DNA of 64,000 nucleotides from Bimastos eiseni (taxonomy: Eukaryota; Annelida; Clitellata; Crassiclitellata; Lumbricidae): NCBI GenBank assembly GCA_959347315.1, contig OY365807.1, forward strand, positions 11,189,287-11,253,286, given 5' to 3'. This document shows, piece by piece, positions 10,301-19,000 of this stretch. The notes beneath the pieces are model-generated. The model was not told where the DNA came from. It was given only the letters and a program-made list of their open reading frames with translations, and ran no database searches. Position numbers and translations under genes: made by a program. Each line of letters opens with the position of its first letter. Position 1 is the first letter of the stretch.

Positions 10301-12689
10301 AATAGAGATTAGTCCAGGCAGCCGAGGGAAGGGTTTGGTAGGGTAAATGGGTGTGATCGGGTATGGGATAAGGCAAGAATGTCGAATATATTGATTGATC
10401 GATTGAATTATACGTATGCACGCGGGAAATGTACGATTTATTCCTTTTGGTTCTACCTGTGAGCGGGAGCTGATTGTTCTTGTTATGTGAGGCAGCCATA
10501 ACATAAAGTGTTAGCGACTTCATTTTCTTAGGCTCGGCATACGAAGGCAGAGCATAATTCTCCACACAGATGTCTATTCTGGTGATGATTTGAACCACCA
10601 GCCTCTCAGTTGACAGTCCAGCAGGCTAACTAAACGCTAACCGTAGCGCCGTACTCACTCCTGACCTGATTTGTATATTTAAATTAAAGTGATCTGACCT
10701 TGTTGACGATGCGTACCTACTTAGGGGCGAGTGTTTGTCGAGAAAACGAACGATAACTGCGATGCGTCAGCTGCCGCAAGAGGTCTCCCAACAGCAGACG
10801 CATCGACGCCACTCCTATCGCCAAGGTCATCGACGACGCCTTCGAGTAATTCCTCAAGGACCAGTCGATCTACCACCTGTCAATGCCTCCGAAGAACCAT
10901 CTGCTCCAGATTCAAGGTTAATGTTGGATTTAGACAACTGCCGCTACGTACTGTACCATCATCACAGTTACCCGCACTACTACTTCCCCTTCCAATTGCA
11001 CTACCGCCACTACTACCTCCACTATTTTCACTACTCCACACTACTCCCCTACTACTACTCCACCTACTTCTCCCACTGCGTCCACTACTACTTCCACTAA
11101 AATACATCATGCACATCAATCATCGTGTACATTGTTGTCGTTGTATCGTTATCGTCGCCATCATCATTTTCAGAAGCGCAGTAAACATTGCTATTGATGG
11201 TGCTGCGCATGTACATGCCGCATCATATTCTGCTTTCATTAATCACAGTGTATGTCAGTCCTACGTAGCAGCCGCCTAGATTGATAATCGTTTAGCCTAC
11301 AAATGGTATAGTATCGTATTGAATATACACTGTGTCCCAATTAAACTGATACCCTTTTTGTTTTTGCAAAACATCCGTCAATTCTAAATGTTATTCAATA
11401 GCATTTCACAGACTGAAAGAGGAATAAATTACCAGTGTCTTCTGAAAATTTAATCAAATTCTATGAACAGGGTCCAAAGTTATGCACATTCAAATGTGGA
11501 CAAATAAAATTCGAACTATCCAACATGTAAAAATTCATAATTTTGTTAACTTGTGGCTGCCAGGTCGGTCTTCTTGGCTCAGTACGTGCGTGGTCTACCA
11601 CCGCCATACCGTTTTTCTGCTGATACGATAGCATCGATTTTTGCAATCAATCGATTCAAGGCTGTGATAGACCAGTTTCTGTTAGGAAATTCATTCAAAA
11701 ACGTTTTTGCTCCGTAATGTTTTTCTTGTCTTAAAATTTTAATCAAACTCAAGTCATCTTTACAGAAACCCATCTTGTTTTATCATCGTCTGCTGAAATG
11801 GAGATGACTTTTTGTGGTGATATTCATGTTAATAAGTAAGGCATGAAGTTTGCAAAAAAAATTATTTTCTTTTACTTGTTGGAAAGTTCGAATTTTGTTT
11901 GTCCAAATTCGAATGTGCATAACTTTGGACTCTGCTGATAAAATTTTATGAAATTTTCACACGACATTAGTAATTTATCTCTCTTTAAGTCTGCAAACTT
12001 TTATTTCGTTATGTGTAGAATTGGCAGATTTATTACCAAGAGAAAAAGAGTATCAGTTTAATTGGGACACAGTGTAGATGCATTTAGACAGCAGAAGCAG
12101 GGCATCTGCATAATTACGATCCGTGCCCACTGTATTTGCATTGCATAGCATAGCATTGCATTGCATTTTGGTGTTGCAGTTTGTCGTGTGTTTGTGCGTG
12201 CAGCTGCCGTCTGCCCATCGTGAGTCGGGCTCTTCCAAGGGCGGCGTTGGGGTTGACAGAAGGTGCGCAGGGGACTCCAGTCCCGCCGATGTCAGCTCCC
12301 GTATGCCTCTCATCGTCATCAGCACCGACGCCCCAGACCGCCACTCCTCCAAAGGAGGCGCCCTTCTCGGACGCCCCAGTGGCGCCCCATCCTCCGCCGA
12401 CAGAGGACGCCTGAGAGCGGCCTCTTCCGTCTCAGAGATCGACGATCGAAGGGCCAGCAGCGTCACGACCGAATCAACGGACCTTCTACCATCGCCCCGT
12501 CTCGATACGGCAAGGAGCGGGAGTTCGCCGGGTGCAGAGAGGGGCATGCGTTGGGAGGAGGAGGAGGGAGAGCAGGAGGAGGTGGGAGGAGGGTGGGTGT
12601 TCGGGTCGCTGAGAGACGACGAAGGGCAACGAAGGCCAAGAACTATTTCCGGTTCAGAAGACTTTGAACTACACGATCCGGGAACGTAG
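7156..12689 (+). CDS. KCND: Shal/Kv4-type voltage-gated K+ channel, C-terminal three exons
   Basis: Kv4 channels carry the A-type transient potassium current in neurons and muscle. Three in-phase exons (7156-7368, 10725-10916, 12204-12689) encode about 296 residues of the cytoplasmic C-terminus. Diagnostic match: RLARLRLTQAKS followed by LQHHHMLTCLEKTT, against Kv4 RLARIRVAKTGS...HHHLLHCLEKTT. In Kv4 genes I recall an exon boundary directly after LEKTT, as here. The second exon opens GRVFVE, like DREFVE of Drosophila Shal, and has a Cys-rich end. The third has PLIVIST, resembling Kv4 TAIISIPT, and ends in TAG. The T1 domain, S1-S6 and pore are not seen and presumably lie to the left. The gene converges on reelin. 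The family is well supported by exon 1; exons 2 and 3 are weaker. Confidence 0.8.
7369..10724. other. Kv4 intron between exons a and b
   Basis: AT-rich with short unrecognised frames, an AT palindrome-like tract at 10030-10065 and SINE A copy 1 near its end. Confidence 0.6.
10440..10625 (-). repeat. tRNA-derived SINE, family A, copy 1
   Basis: Read on the - strand: GGTTAGCGTTTAGTTAGCC, then GTGGTTCAAATCA (B-box-like), then body words CCTAAGAAAATGAAGTCGCT and AACACTTTATG. The same words occur in copies at 30661-30995 and 16861-17003. It lies in the Kv4 intron before exon b. Confidence 0.65.
10725..10916 (+). CDS. KCND: Kv4 exon b: variable C-terminal segment
   Basis: 64 codons, phase 0 to 0. 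Acceptor cctacttag, donor aag|gttaat. Encodes GRVFVEKTNDNCDASAAARG, a Ser/Thr/Pro-rich stretch, then CQCLRRTICSRFK. Similar in layout to Shal, where DREFVE is followed by a Ser/Pro-rich region and CCGRCCSQR. Low-complexity content limits certainty. Confidence 0.6.
11328..12074 (-). mobile_element. Mariner-like fold-back element with about 200-bp inverted arms
   Basis: Bounded by TA dinucleotides (11326-11327, 12075-12076), the Tc1/mariner target. The first 32 bp of each end (CACTGTGTCCCAATTAAACT...) are inverted copies with one mismatch. Similarity continues inward for about 200 bp (11328-11530 against 11871-12074), roughly 75-80% by eye. The 0.34-kb centre carries only an HTH-type fragment of a transposase on the - strand. 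It sits in the intron between Kv4 exons b and c. Confidence 0.9.
11579..11773 (-). pseudogene. Truncated mariner-family transposase, N-terminal HTH only
   Basis: 64 codons: FCKDDLSLIKILRQEKHYGA, then NEFPNRNW, LNRLIAKID and GGGRPRT before a stop. This resembles the N-terminal DNA-binding part of mariner-like transposases (EFPxKxW, GSGRPRT-type linker). The catalytic DDE/D domain is absent, so the element depends on a transposase made elsewhere. It could alternatively be a stand-alone DNA-binding protein. Confidence 0.75.
12204..12689 (+). CDS. KCND: Kv4 exon c: terminal exon and stop
   Basis: 162 codons including TAG. Acceptor gtgcgtgcag, or an in-frame one at 12180 adding eight residues. 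Encodes Ser/Arg-rich sequence with SSRMPLIVISTDAP, RRASSVTTESTDLL, a Glu-run and SGSEDFELHDPGT. RRASS resembles a basophilic kinase site. It is markedly GC-rich against its AT-rich flanks. It does not end in the VSAL-type PDZ ligand of mammalian Kv4. Confidence 0.68.
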   Translation: MPSAHRESGSSKGGVGVDRRCAGDSSPADVSSRMPLIVISTDAPDRHSSKGGALLGRPSGAPSSADRGRLRAASSVSEIDDRRASSVTTESTDLLPSPRLDTARSGSSPGAERGMRWEEEEGEQEEVGGGWVFGSLRDDEGQRRPRTISGSEDFELHDPGT

Positions 12690-12743
12690 AAGAGGGAAGT
12701 GCAATAGACTGCTGCACGCAATGAATATGTCTGTCGGTCTCGG

Positions 12744-12770
12744 TCTGTCTGTCTGTCTGTCTGTCTGTCT
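12744..12770 (+). repeat. (CTGT)n microsatellite
   Basis: About seven perfect CTGT units just downstream of the Kv4 stop. Confidence 0.9.
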
Positions 12771-13095
12771 ACCTTGATCTGTCGGTCTCAGTCTGTTTGC
12801 CTTTCTTTCTTTCTTCTGCCTCAATCTGTACGTCTGTCTGTATATATATTTAATATATATATATAATGTATATATACATGTATTGTATATGCATGTGTGT
12901 GTATGTCTGCCTACATGTTCTGCCTCTTTGAATTTCTCTTCGTTCCTTGTCTCAAACCCAATGCATTAGCCGTCGGCAAATATAGAATGTGCTTCCCTCC
13001 AATCTTCAAATGTTCCTCCCTGTTTTCCTTCCTTAATTCATTTTTTATGTTCACGCTATTGCTCGGTTCTTTCATCTTCCTGTGCTCGTCCCATC

Positions 13096-13245
13096 CTTCG
13101 CATTCCTTCTATCATTCTTTCCTTCCTTCCTTCCATCATTCCTTCCTTCCTTTCTTTCTTCCTTCCATCATTCCTTCCTTCCTTCCATCATCCATTCCTT
13201 CCTTTCTTCCTTTGTTCATTCGTTCGTTCGTTCCTTCCTTCCTTT
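13096..13245 (+). repeat. (TTCC)n with interspersed ATCA units
   Basis: Imperfect CCTT/CATT repeats between the Kv4 stop and the minisatellite. Confidence 0.9.
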
Positions 13246-14564
13246 CACCTCTGCTTTGTCGAACAGTCAATATTAATCACAGAAGAGGCGATTCGAACTT
13301 TGAACCTTTCGTCCGAACAGGCATTAGGACTGACCACTCGACAGTTGCCAGCCAATTCCTCTCTACATCTTCCTCAATCCTCAGGCGATGCCTTCTTTGC
13401 CCGCTCACTACAGCCACTCTAACCCTTCATCACCGTCCTCGGGAAATTTCCACCGAAAAGGATCAGAAAACTGCACTTGATGCTGTAACAAACACTAAAC
13501 CTGCACGGCTCTAAAATCAATCGATCGCGTGAACCTGACAACTCTAAACGAAAAGTTAACCCAGTTTTTTCCTGCGGGCCTTTTACTTCTTCACCTTAAA
13601 ATCAATCGCCTCTAATGACTTGAGTATTAACCTCGAAACCGGATTCCTTTTCTCGCTTCCTCTTCTGACGCCATCCGCTGTGCTTTTCCATTTCTTGACA
13701 GACCGACCTTAGCGTCGCCACACGCGGTCTGCATGCGGCAAATGCTATTTCCTCCCGATAGAATAATTCGTTTTCGTAATTGGCGAGCGCATAGTAAGCC
13801 GACTCTCCCCCAGATCCTTAATCTCTTGTCCTTTCTGCTACTGTCTTCATCTGGTGCTGAAACTTCCTTCGCATGCAATCACTGCGTTCATTCTAACTGG
13901 AGTCAATCCCATCTCTCGTTCCGCTATTTTTCTTTTAAAACATCGGAGACCTCGTCTCAATAACGTCTGGTCATTCGTGGCTTCAAGCAGGGTTCGGCTC
14001 TTCAATCCATTTTCCTCTGCTTCCCTCAGTTCACTCAGCAATGCATCCTCAGGTGATCATCCCATATAATCTAATCTGACGACACCTAAATATTCACATC
14101 TTTCACTCCAAACAGCTTGTCCCAGTCCAAAGCGATTTGATTCATGTGGTTCCCAAAATATCGTGTTTACGTAATCAAATCTTCTGTGCTCAATCAAACC
14201 AGTCTTTAACTGAATATATATCTATTGGCCTTTGGGACCAACTAAGACATTCCATTGCCCTGTAATTTCCTTGACCAAACCTCGACAGACTAAATTCATT
14301 CACATATAAACTGCAAATTCTCATGCCCGTGACTTAGGTGTCATTTCTGACCAAAAACAAAACGTTTCCAATTGTATGACAAACCTTTCCCGCTGTTGCC
14401 TTATGCATGTGAGCGACCTTTGCATTGCTTTGACTAACCACCTCGCTTAGTCAATGACCATTGACCTGGTGCCCGAGGTGTCCCTCTTATGGGTCGATGC
14501 TAATAGACATTTCGAGATTACGATCACGATAGTTCGGTTCAGTCACCGTTCGCAATGACCCAGC

Positions 14565-14911
14565 AGACAATGCAATCAATCCAAACAGACAATGCAGCCA
14601 ATACAAACAGACAATGCAACCAATCCAGACAGACAACGCAACCAATCCAAACAGACAATGCAACCAATCCAAACAGACAATGCAACCAATCCAAACAGAC
14701 AACGCAACCAACCCAAACAGACAATGCAACCAATCCAAACAGACAACGCAACCAATCCAAACAGACAACGCAACCAATCCAAACAGACAACGCAGCCAAT
14801 CCAGACAGACAACGCAATCAATCTAAACAAACAACGCAACCAATCCAAACAGACAATGCAACCAATCCAAACAGACAACGCAACCAATCCAAACAGACAA
14901 TGCAACCAATC
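14565..14911 (+). repeat. 22-bp minisatellite between the two gene ends, about 16 copies
   Basis: Unit GCAACCAATCCAAACAGACAAT as GCAACCAATCCAAACAGACA plus AT or AC. Variation is mainly AT/AC at one position and C/A changes. Since 22 is not a multiple of three the array opens all frames, giving spurious ORFs on both strands. Confidence 0.97.
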
Positions 14912-15008
14912 TTTTTCATTTGCAGTTTGCCAATCACTACTAGGATGTACGACGGAATGAAGTAACTGCAGCCCTATATTATCATCAAACGAAACTGATG
15001 TTTCTTGG

Positions 15009-15014
15009 AATAAA
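15009..15014 (+). promoter_or_regulatory. Candidate poly(A) signal for the Kv4 gene
   Basis: First AATAAA I found on the + strand after the Kv4 stop, 2.3 kb downstream, beyond the minisatellite. A nearer variant signal may be used instead. Confidence 0.25.
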
Positions 15015-15048
15015 AGAAATTCTAAAAGAATCCGAAAATTAGGTCTCA

Positions 15049-15165
15049 TAATCATCGTCATCGTAATCATTGTCACCACCGTCGTCACCACCGTCATCAT
15101 CATCATTATCATCAGCAGCAGCAGCGGCACCAGCATCAGCAGCAGCATCTGCAGCTGCTGCATTA
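15049..15165 (+). repeat. (ATC/GTC/AGC)n trinucleotide tract
   Basis: Mixed trinucleotides in the 3' flank of both genes. The Asp/Ala-rich frame on the - strand is low complexity and not a gene. Confidence 0.85.
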
Positions 15166-15280
15166 CTACCAGAGCGAAAGGTGCAGAAAAGCATCAATAA
15201 TTCAGATGCCTGAGTAGAGATCACAGCCTTCACAATCGTAAAAGTAGTAGACAAAATCCATTACGCAAATTTATGGTTGT

Positions 15281-15286
15281 TTTATT
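15281..15286 (-). promoter_or_regulatory. RELN: Candidate poly(A) signal for RELN
   Basis: AATAAA on the - strand about 660 bp after the reelin stop, followed by T- and TG-rich sequence. It is the nearest canonical hexamer I found after the stop. No transcript evidence. Confidence 0.45.
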
Positions 15287-15943
15287 GCTGCCGAAATGAT
15301 TAAAGGAAATGGAAAAGAATCACAAGAGGAGAATAGGTGGAAAGACGGCAACGAAGGTCGACTTTATGTCATCCAGGCTGGTCTTGAGATTCGTCTGATC
15401 GAGGTTCTTGTGCATTAACCACTTGCGCAATAGAATTACCAACTGTAATAATGTTAAAGTCAAATAAATTAAAGAGGAGAAGGATGAGATTTACAGACTA
15501 TCTATGTGGAAGAACCGAGGAGGAAGAAAGGAAGGAGGAGAACTGATGACGAAGAAGTTAATGGAGGAAGAAGTTGAGGAATGGAAAGTATCAAACGAAA
15601 TAAATGCACTAGATTTTACATATTGTATATAATTTATGTTGACGTCACGCATAAGAAGAGCGTTGCAGATAACTGAAAAATGTTCTGTTCAATATAGTAA
15701 AACCACTGAAATCTCGTAACAGTTGAACGATTCCGCAATCACAGCAAACTGCAACATTCGAGTAATAAGACAGTGCAATTAAGTCATAGAGTGATGTAGG
15801 ATCATCTACACGTCGGATGGAAAACTAGTTCAGCGTTGGCCCAAATTCGAAATCGTAGACTGAACAACTAGATAGATAGTTGACCGACCCTGAACCATAG
15901 AGTTGGTCCACAGAAGAAGCAAATGTTATGACCATATATTATA

Positions 15944-16064
15944 TCAGAGAATGCGCACGGAACCGCTGTTGAAGCTGGACGACTGCTTCCTCTTCATCAT
16001 CTCCTCTTTTGAATTGCTCCGGCCGGAAAAGAAGTTATCCATAAGCATCTGCTCCTGGTGAGTT
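15944..16064 (-). CDS. RELN: RELN exon w55: C-terminal tail and stop
   Basis: 121 bp coding. Acceptor ttattatag gives [19 protein letters not shown], then [11 protein letters not shown] and a TGA stop at 15944-15946. QMLMDNF aligns with vertebrate QNYMMNF, the start of the basic C-terminal region. An acceptor ten bases further on would break the frame. Confidence 0.88.
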
Positions 16065-19000
16065 CTATAATAAAACCAAATAAAACAGGCTAAATACGGT
16101 AACCGAATTGTAAAGTATAGGCTATGAAAATTCACGGTAAATTATGTTAAACTGTGGTAGTCGAAGCATTGCCTAGTGCAGCATGGCATAGTAAAGTAAG
16201 GTATTTTATGGTAGGCCTACTCTGCCCATTAACCACGCATTGAAGTTAGCAGGTAAGTTTCACTGTAGATCCAATGTCCAATGTGGGCTATGGGACGAAA
16301 CCCACAGCACTGGAGAATGGGTGAGTCTAGAGTCCCCCTCTCCAATCTAGCCCCATGCACCATAGTTGGACGAACATGAGGTGCTCGTTCCTCTGTTCGT
16401 CGGCTCTTTATGTGGGCGTAAAGAGTGTAAAACACGGTCTTACATTTTTATCTCGACGTGGTCGATGGCCCATTGGTCCGTTCCGGAACCTCTGTGTTCC
16501 GGTTGCCACCAGCGGAACTGGACTCCGACTGCTCGTGCATCCGGCGGAAAGTCGTAGGCGACCTTCTTCGGACTCAGGAAATCCGACGGATTGTGGACGG
16601 CGAGCAGCGTCCAATCGATGCCCTGAAGATAAAACAACGCAGAAAGTAACTATACATCTATACTCTCACAATCCGTTGTTTATATCGCGCACTCTGATTG
16701 GAAGAGAAGGATTGAACGAGCAAACAGTTGGCCGACGACTAATCACAACGATGTACACACAGTCTAACGATGCCAATGCTCAAGTGACGGAGTTCATATT
16801 CATACGACCTAGGTCAAGGCTGCAAATGTTATGCATTGAGAGCTAACGGAATCGGAAATTAGTCTCATGGCAGCCGTGGGTTTCAAGTATTAGCGATTTC
16901 ATTTCTTAGCCACGGCATATGAGGGTTATGTGAGCAACCCTCTCCGTCGCCGTCTCATCTTGCCATCGACGGTGTACGGTCATTGTACTCAAATGAAAAT
17001 GCATCTGTCCACACATCGTCGTCGTCATCATCAAGCCATCAAGTGTCTCGTCGTTCCCTTTCTACACCTAACCAAATCTTCCTCCCATTACCCAACATCA
17101 TCTTACACTACCTTACTTTATGTTACGCTACTGTGTTATTTCGACGTGGTCGATGGCCCATTGGTCCTACCCGGAACCTTACCTTACCTCCTCTCAGTCA
17201 ATGAATGTCGTACCTTATTCCTTGTGTACTGAAGTATAATCTTTCCGTTGCACGAGTCGTTGTCGAGGCGAATGTTGCACGTTGGCGTTTGCTTGTAACT
17301 TCCAATTTGCAGCACAAACGTCAGCTTACTGGAAAAGTCAATTAAAAAAACCTTAATTTAAATCCATATTCAGGATTTCAAGTTGCGAAATGTCTGTGTT
17401 TTTTATTTCAACCAATTGCTTATACTGCGCTTTGGTTTACAAGACATTTAAATTACACAAAGCTATCCTGTCATATAATTTTTCTTCGCAAGGTTGTCCG
17501 CCTACGGGTTATTCGATCATACTAGTCTCGGCCTCATGGAACATTGCTGTGGACTCAGAGGTACAAGAAGTGAGTTCAACACATGACCCTGATCAAGCAG
17601 GACAGTTACAAAGAGCTTTCCGTCTTCCGCCCTTCTGCATACGTGCTCGAAGTTAGGGTCGTCCTAAACATTTAAGGTGAACGAAGAACTGCATTAGTTC
17701 CCCAATCGCTCTTCGTAGACCTTCACTACCGTTGTTGAAGTGTTTAACTTTTTGTGCAGTTGCGGAGAATAACTGACTGGTGTAGGTCTACTGTCGTTAT
17801 ATTTTATACGTATTTATTGGTGCAGGAAATTGATATAGCGCTTCTCTAGGTAGGTATTCAGAGGTGTCAGAGGTGCTCTTCTCACTAACCTAAACGATAA
17901 ATCACCGATGTTTAAACTATACAAAGACAAATCAAATCAGATGGCTGATCGTTAGAGCGTTCGGCCCGTAACGCTCAGTGTGAGCCGATTGAGCGGGTCG
18001 ATTCTCGTCCGGGGAGTCACTGCGTAGGGACCTTGAGCAAGTCCTTCGCGCACAATTGCTCTGCATTAAAATTGCAATTACGCCGTCGAAGCGTGTGTAA
18101 TTCTAAGCAAAAACGTTGGAAGACGTACGATATCAAATTTCAGAATAAAAATAAAAATAATCCAATTTTCACAAGGCTTGAAACAGATCAACAGAACCTG
18201 GATTCTGTAAGGTTAAGATAAAATCGAAGCAGCTTCGCTATTCTGAGGAACAATCAGATTAGGCTGAACTGGTCATTAAATGACTAAGACCCAACTCAAG
18301 TCAATTAAAAATCAGATCAACAAAACCATTAGATTAATCAGATGAACCTGGCTTTCGTCAGATCCATCTCTGCTGTTGTGGCCTGTCGTATTCCACATCC
18401 GTTGAAATAGAGGTTCTTTCCATGAGCCACAGGAAGCAGGACTCCACAGCCCAGTCCCAGTCCTCCACCCTCGACCGATGCCCAGTTGTGTGGTTGTACA
18501 CCTCCCTCAAAGCCATCCGTCAAGTAGCTCAGCATGAGATGTCGCTGCGGGTCACAAGTTGGCCCTTCAAACATAAAAGTTCAATTGAACACGGACCAAA
18601 TATAGATCTATAGTGAACTGAAAGAAGAAAGAGTTGTGTTTGGAATGAAGTTACTTGGGTCTTGGAAGGCGACACAGTAACATACACGTATGCCTACGCG
18701 CTTGAAGGTATCAATCAATCAATCAGTCAATTAATCAATCAAATTATGCAAATCTTACGACTATTGCTTTCGGATCACCCAGGAGACCTAATTAGGGATC
18801 GAAAGATCCCTCTGGTTAGGGCCACCTGTTCAAGGTGGCAATGAACAGTAGCACCAAATATCGTTTTCGAACTATTATAAGTTTGTACAAAATAGCAATT
18901 CTTTGCATAATATCAACTGAAAACTTAACTAAACTAAATTAATGCATAGTCACAGCTATTAATTCATAACATGATAGTTAGCAAGTTGCAACAACGCCAG

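Larger units (their letters stand above)
12690..15943. other. Intergenic region between convergent Kv4 and RELN
   Basis: Holds 3' UTRs of unknown extent, CTGT and TTCC repeats, the 22-bp minisatellite and candidate poly(A) signals. At 13627-14041 two overlapping - strand frames in different phases could be a decayed ORF of unknown origin. Confidence 0.6.

Noticed and set aside
10731..11279. Long Leu/Pro-rich + strand protein continuing past 10916
   Set aside because: Beyond the proposed donor at 10917 the frame becomes a CTA/CTC low-complexity tract. Only the first 64 codons resemble a Kv4 exon.
12053..12721. 222-codon - strand frame across 12.1-12.7 kb
   Set aside because: It is the antisense of the GC-rich Kv4 terminal exon. 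The + frame matches Kv4 context and has an acceptor and stop.
13627..14041. Possible small gene on the - strand
   Set aside because: Two short frames in different phases, with no splice signals and no family match. Noted only as a possible decayed ORF.
14487..15163. Long frames with WIGCVVCLD or NQSKQTTQP repeats, resembling a repetitive membrane or Gln-rich protein
   Set aside because: They are the 22-bp minisatellite read in several phases on both strands. There is no start context, and the array lies between two gene ends.
17940..18045. Functional tRNA gene
   Set aside because: A- and B-box-like blocks are present, but the acceptor and anticodon stems do not pair convincingly. Better explained as a SINE head.
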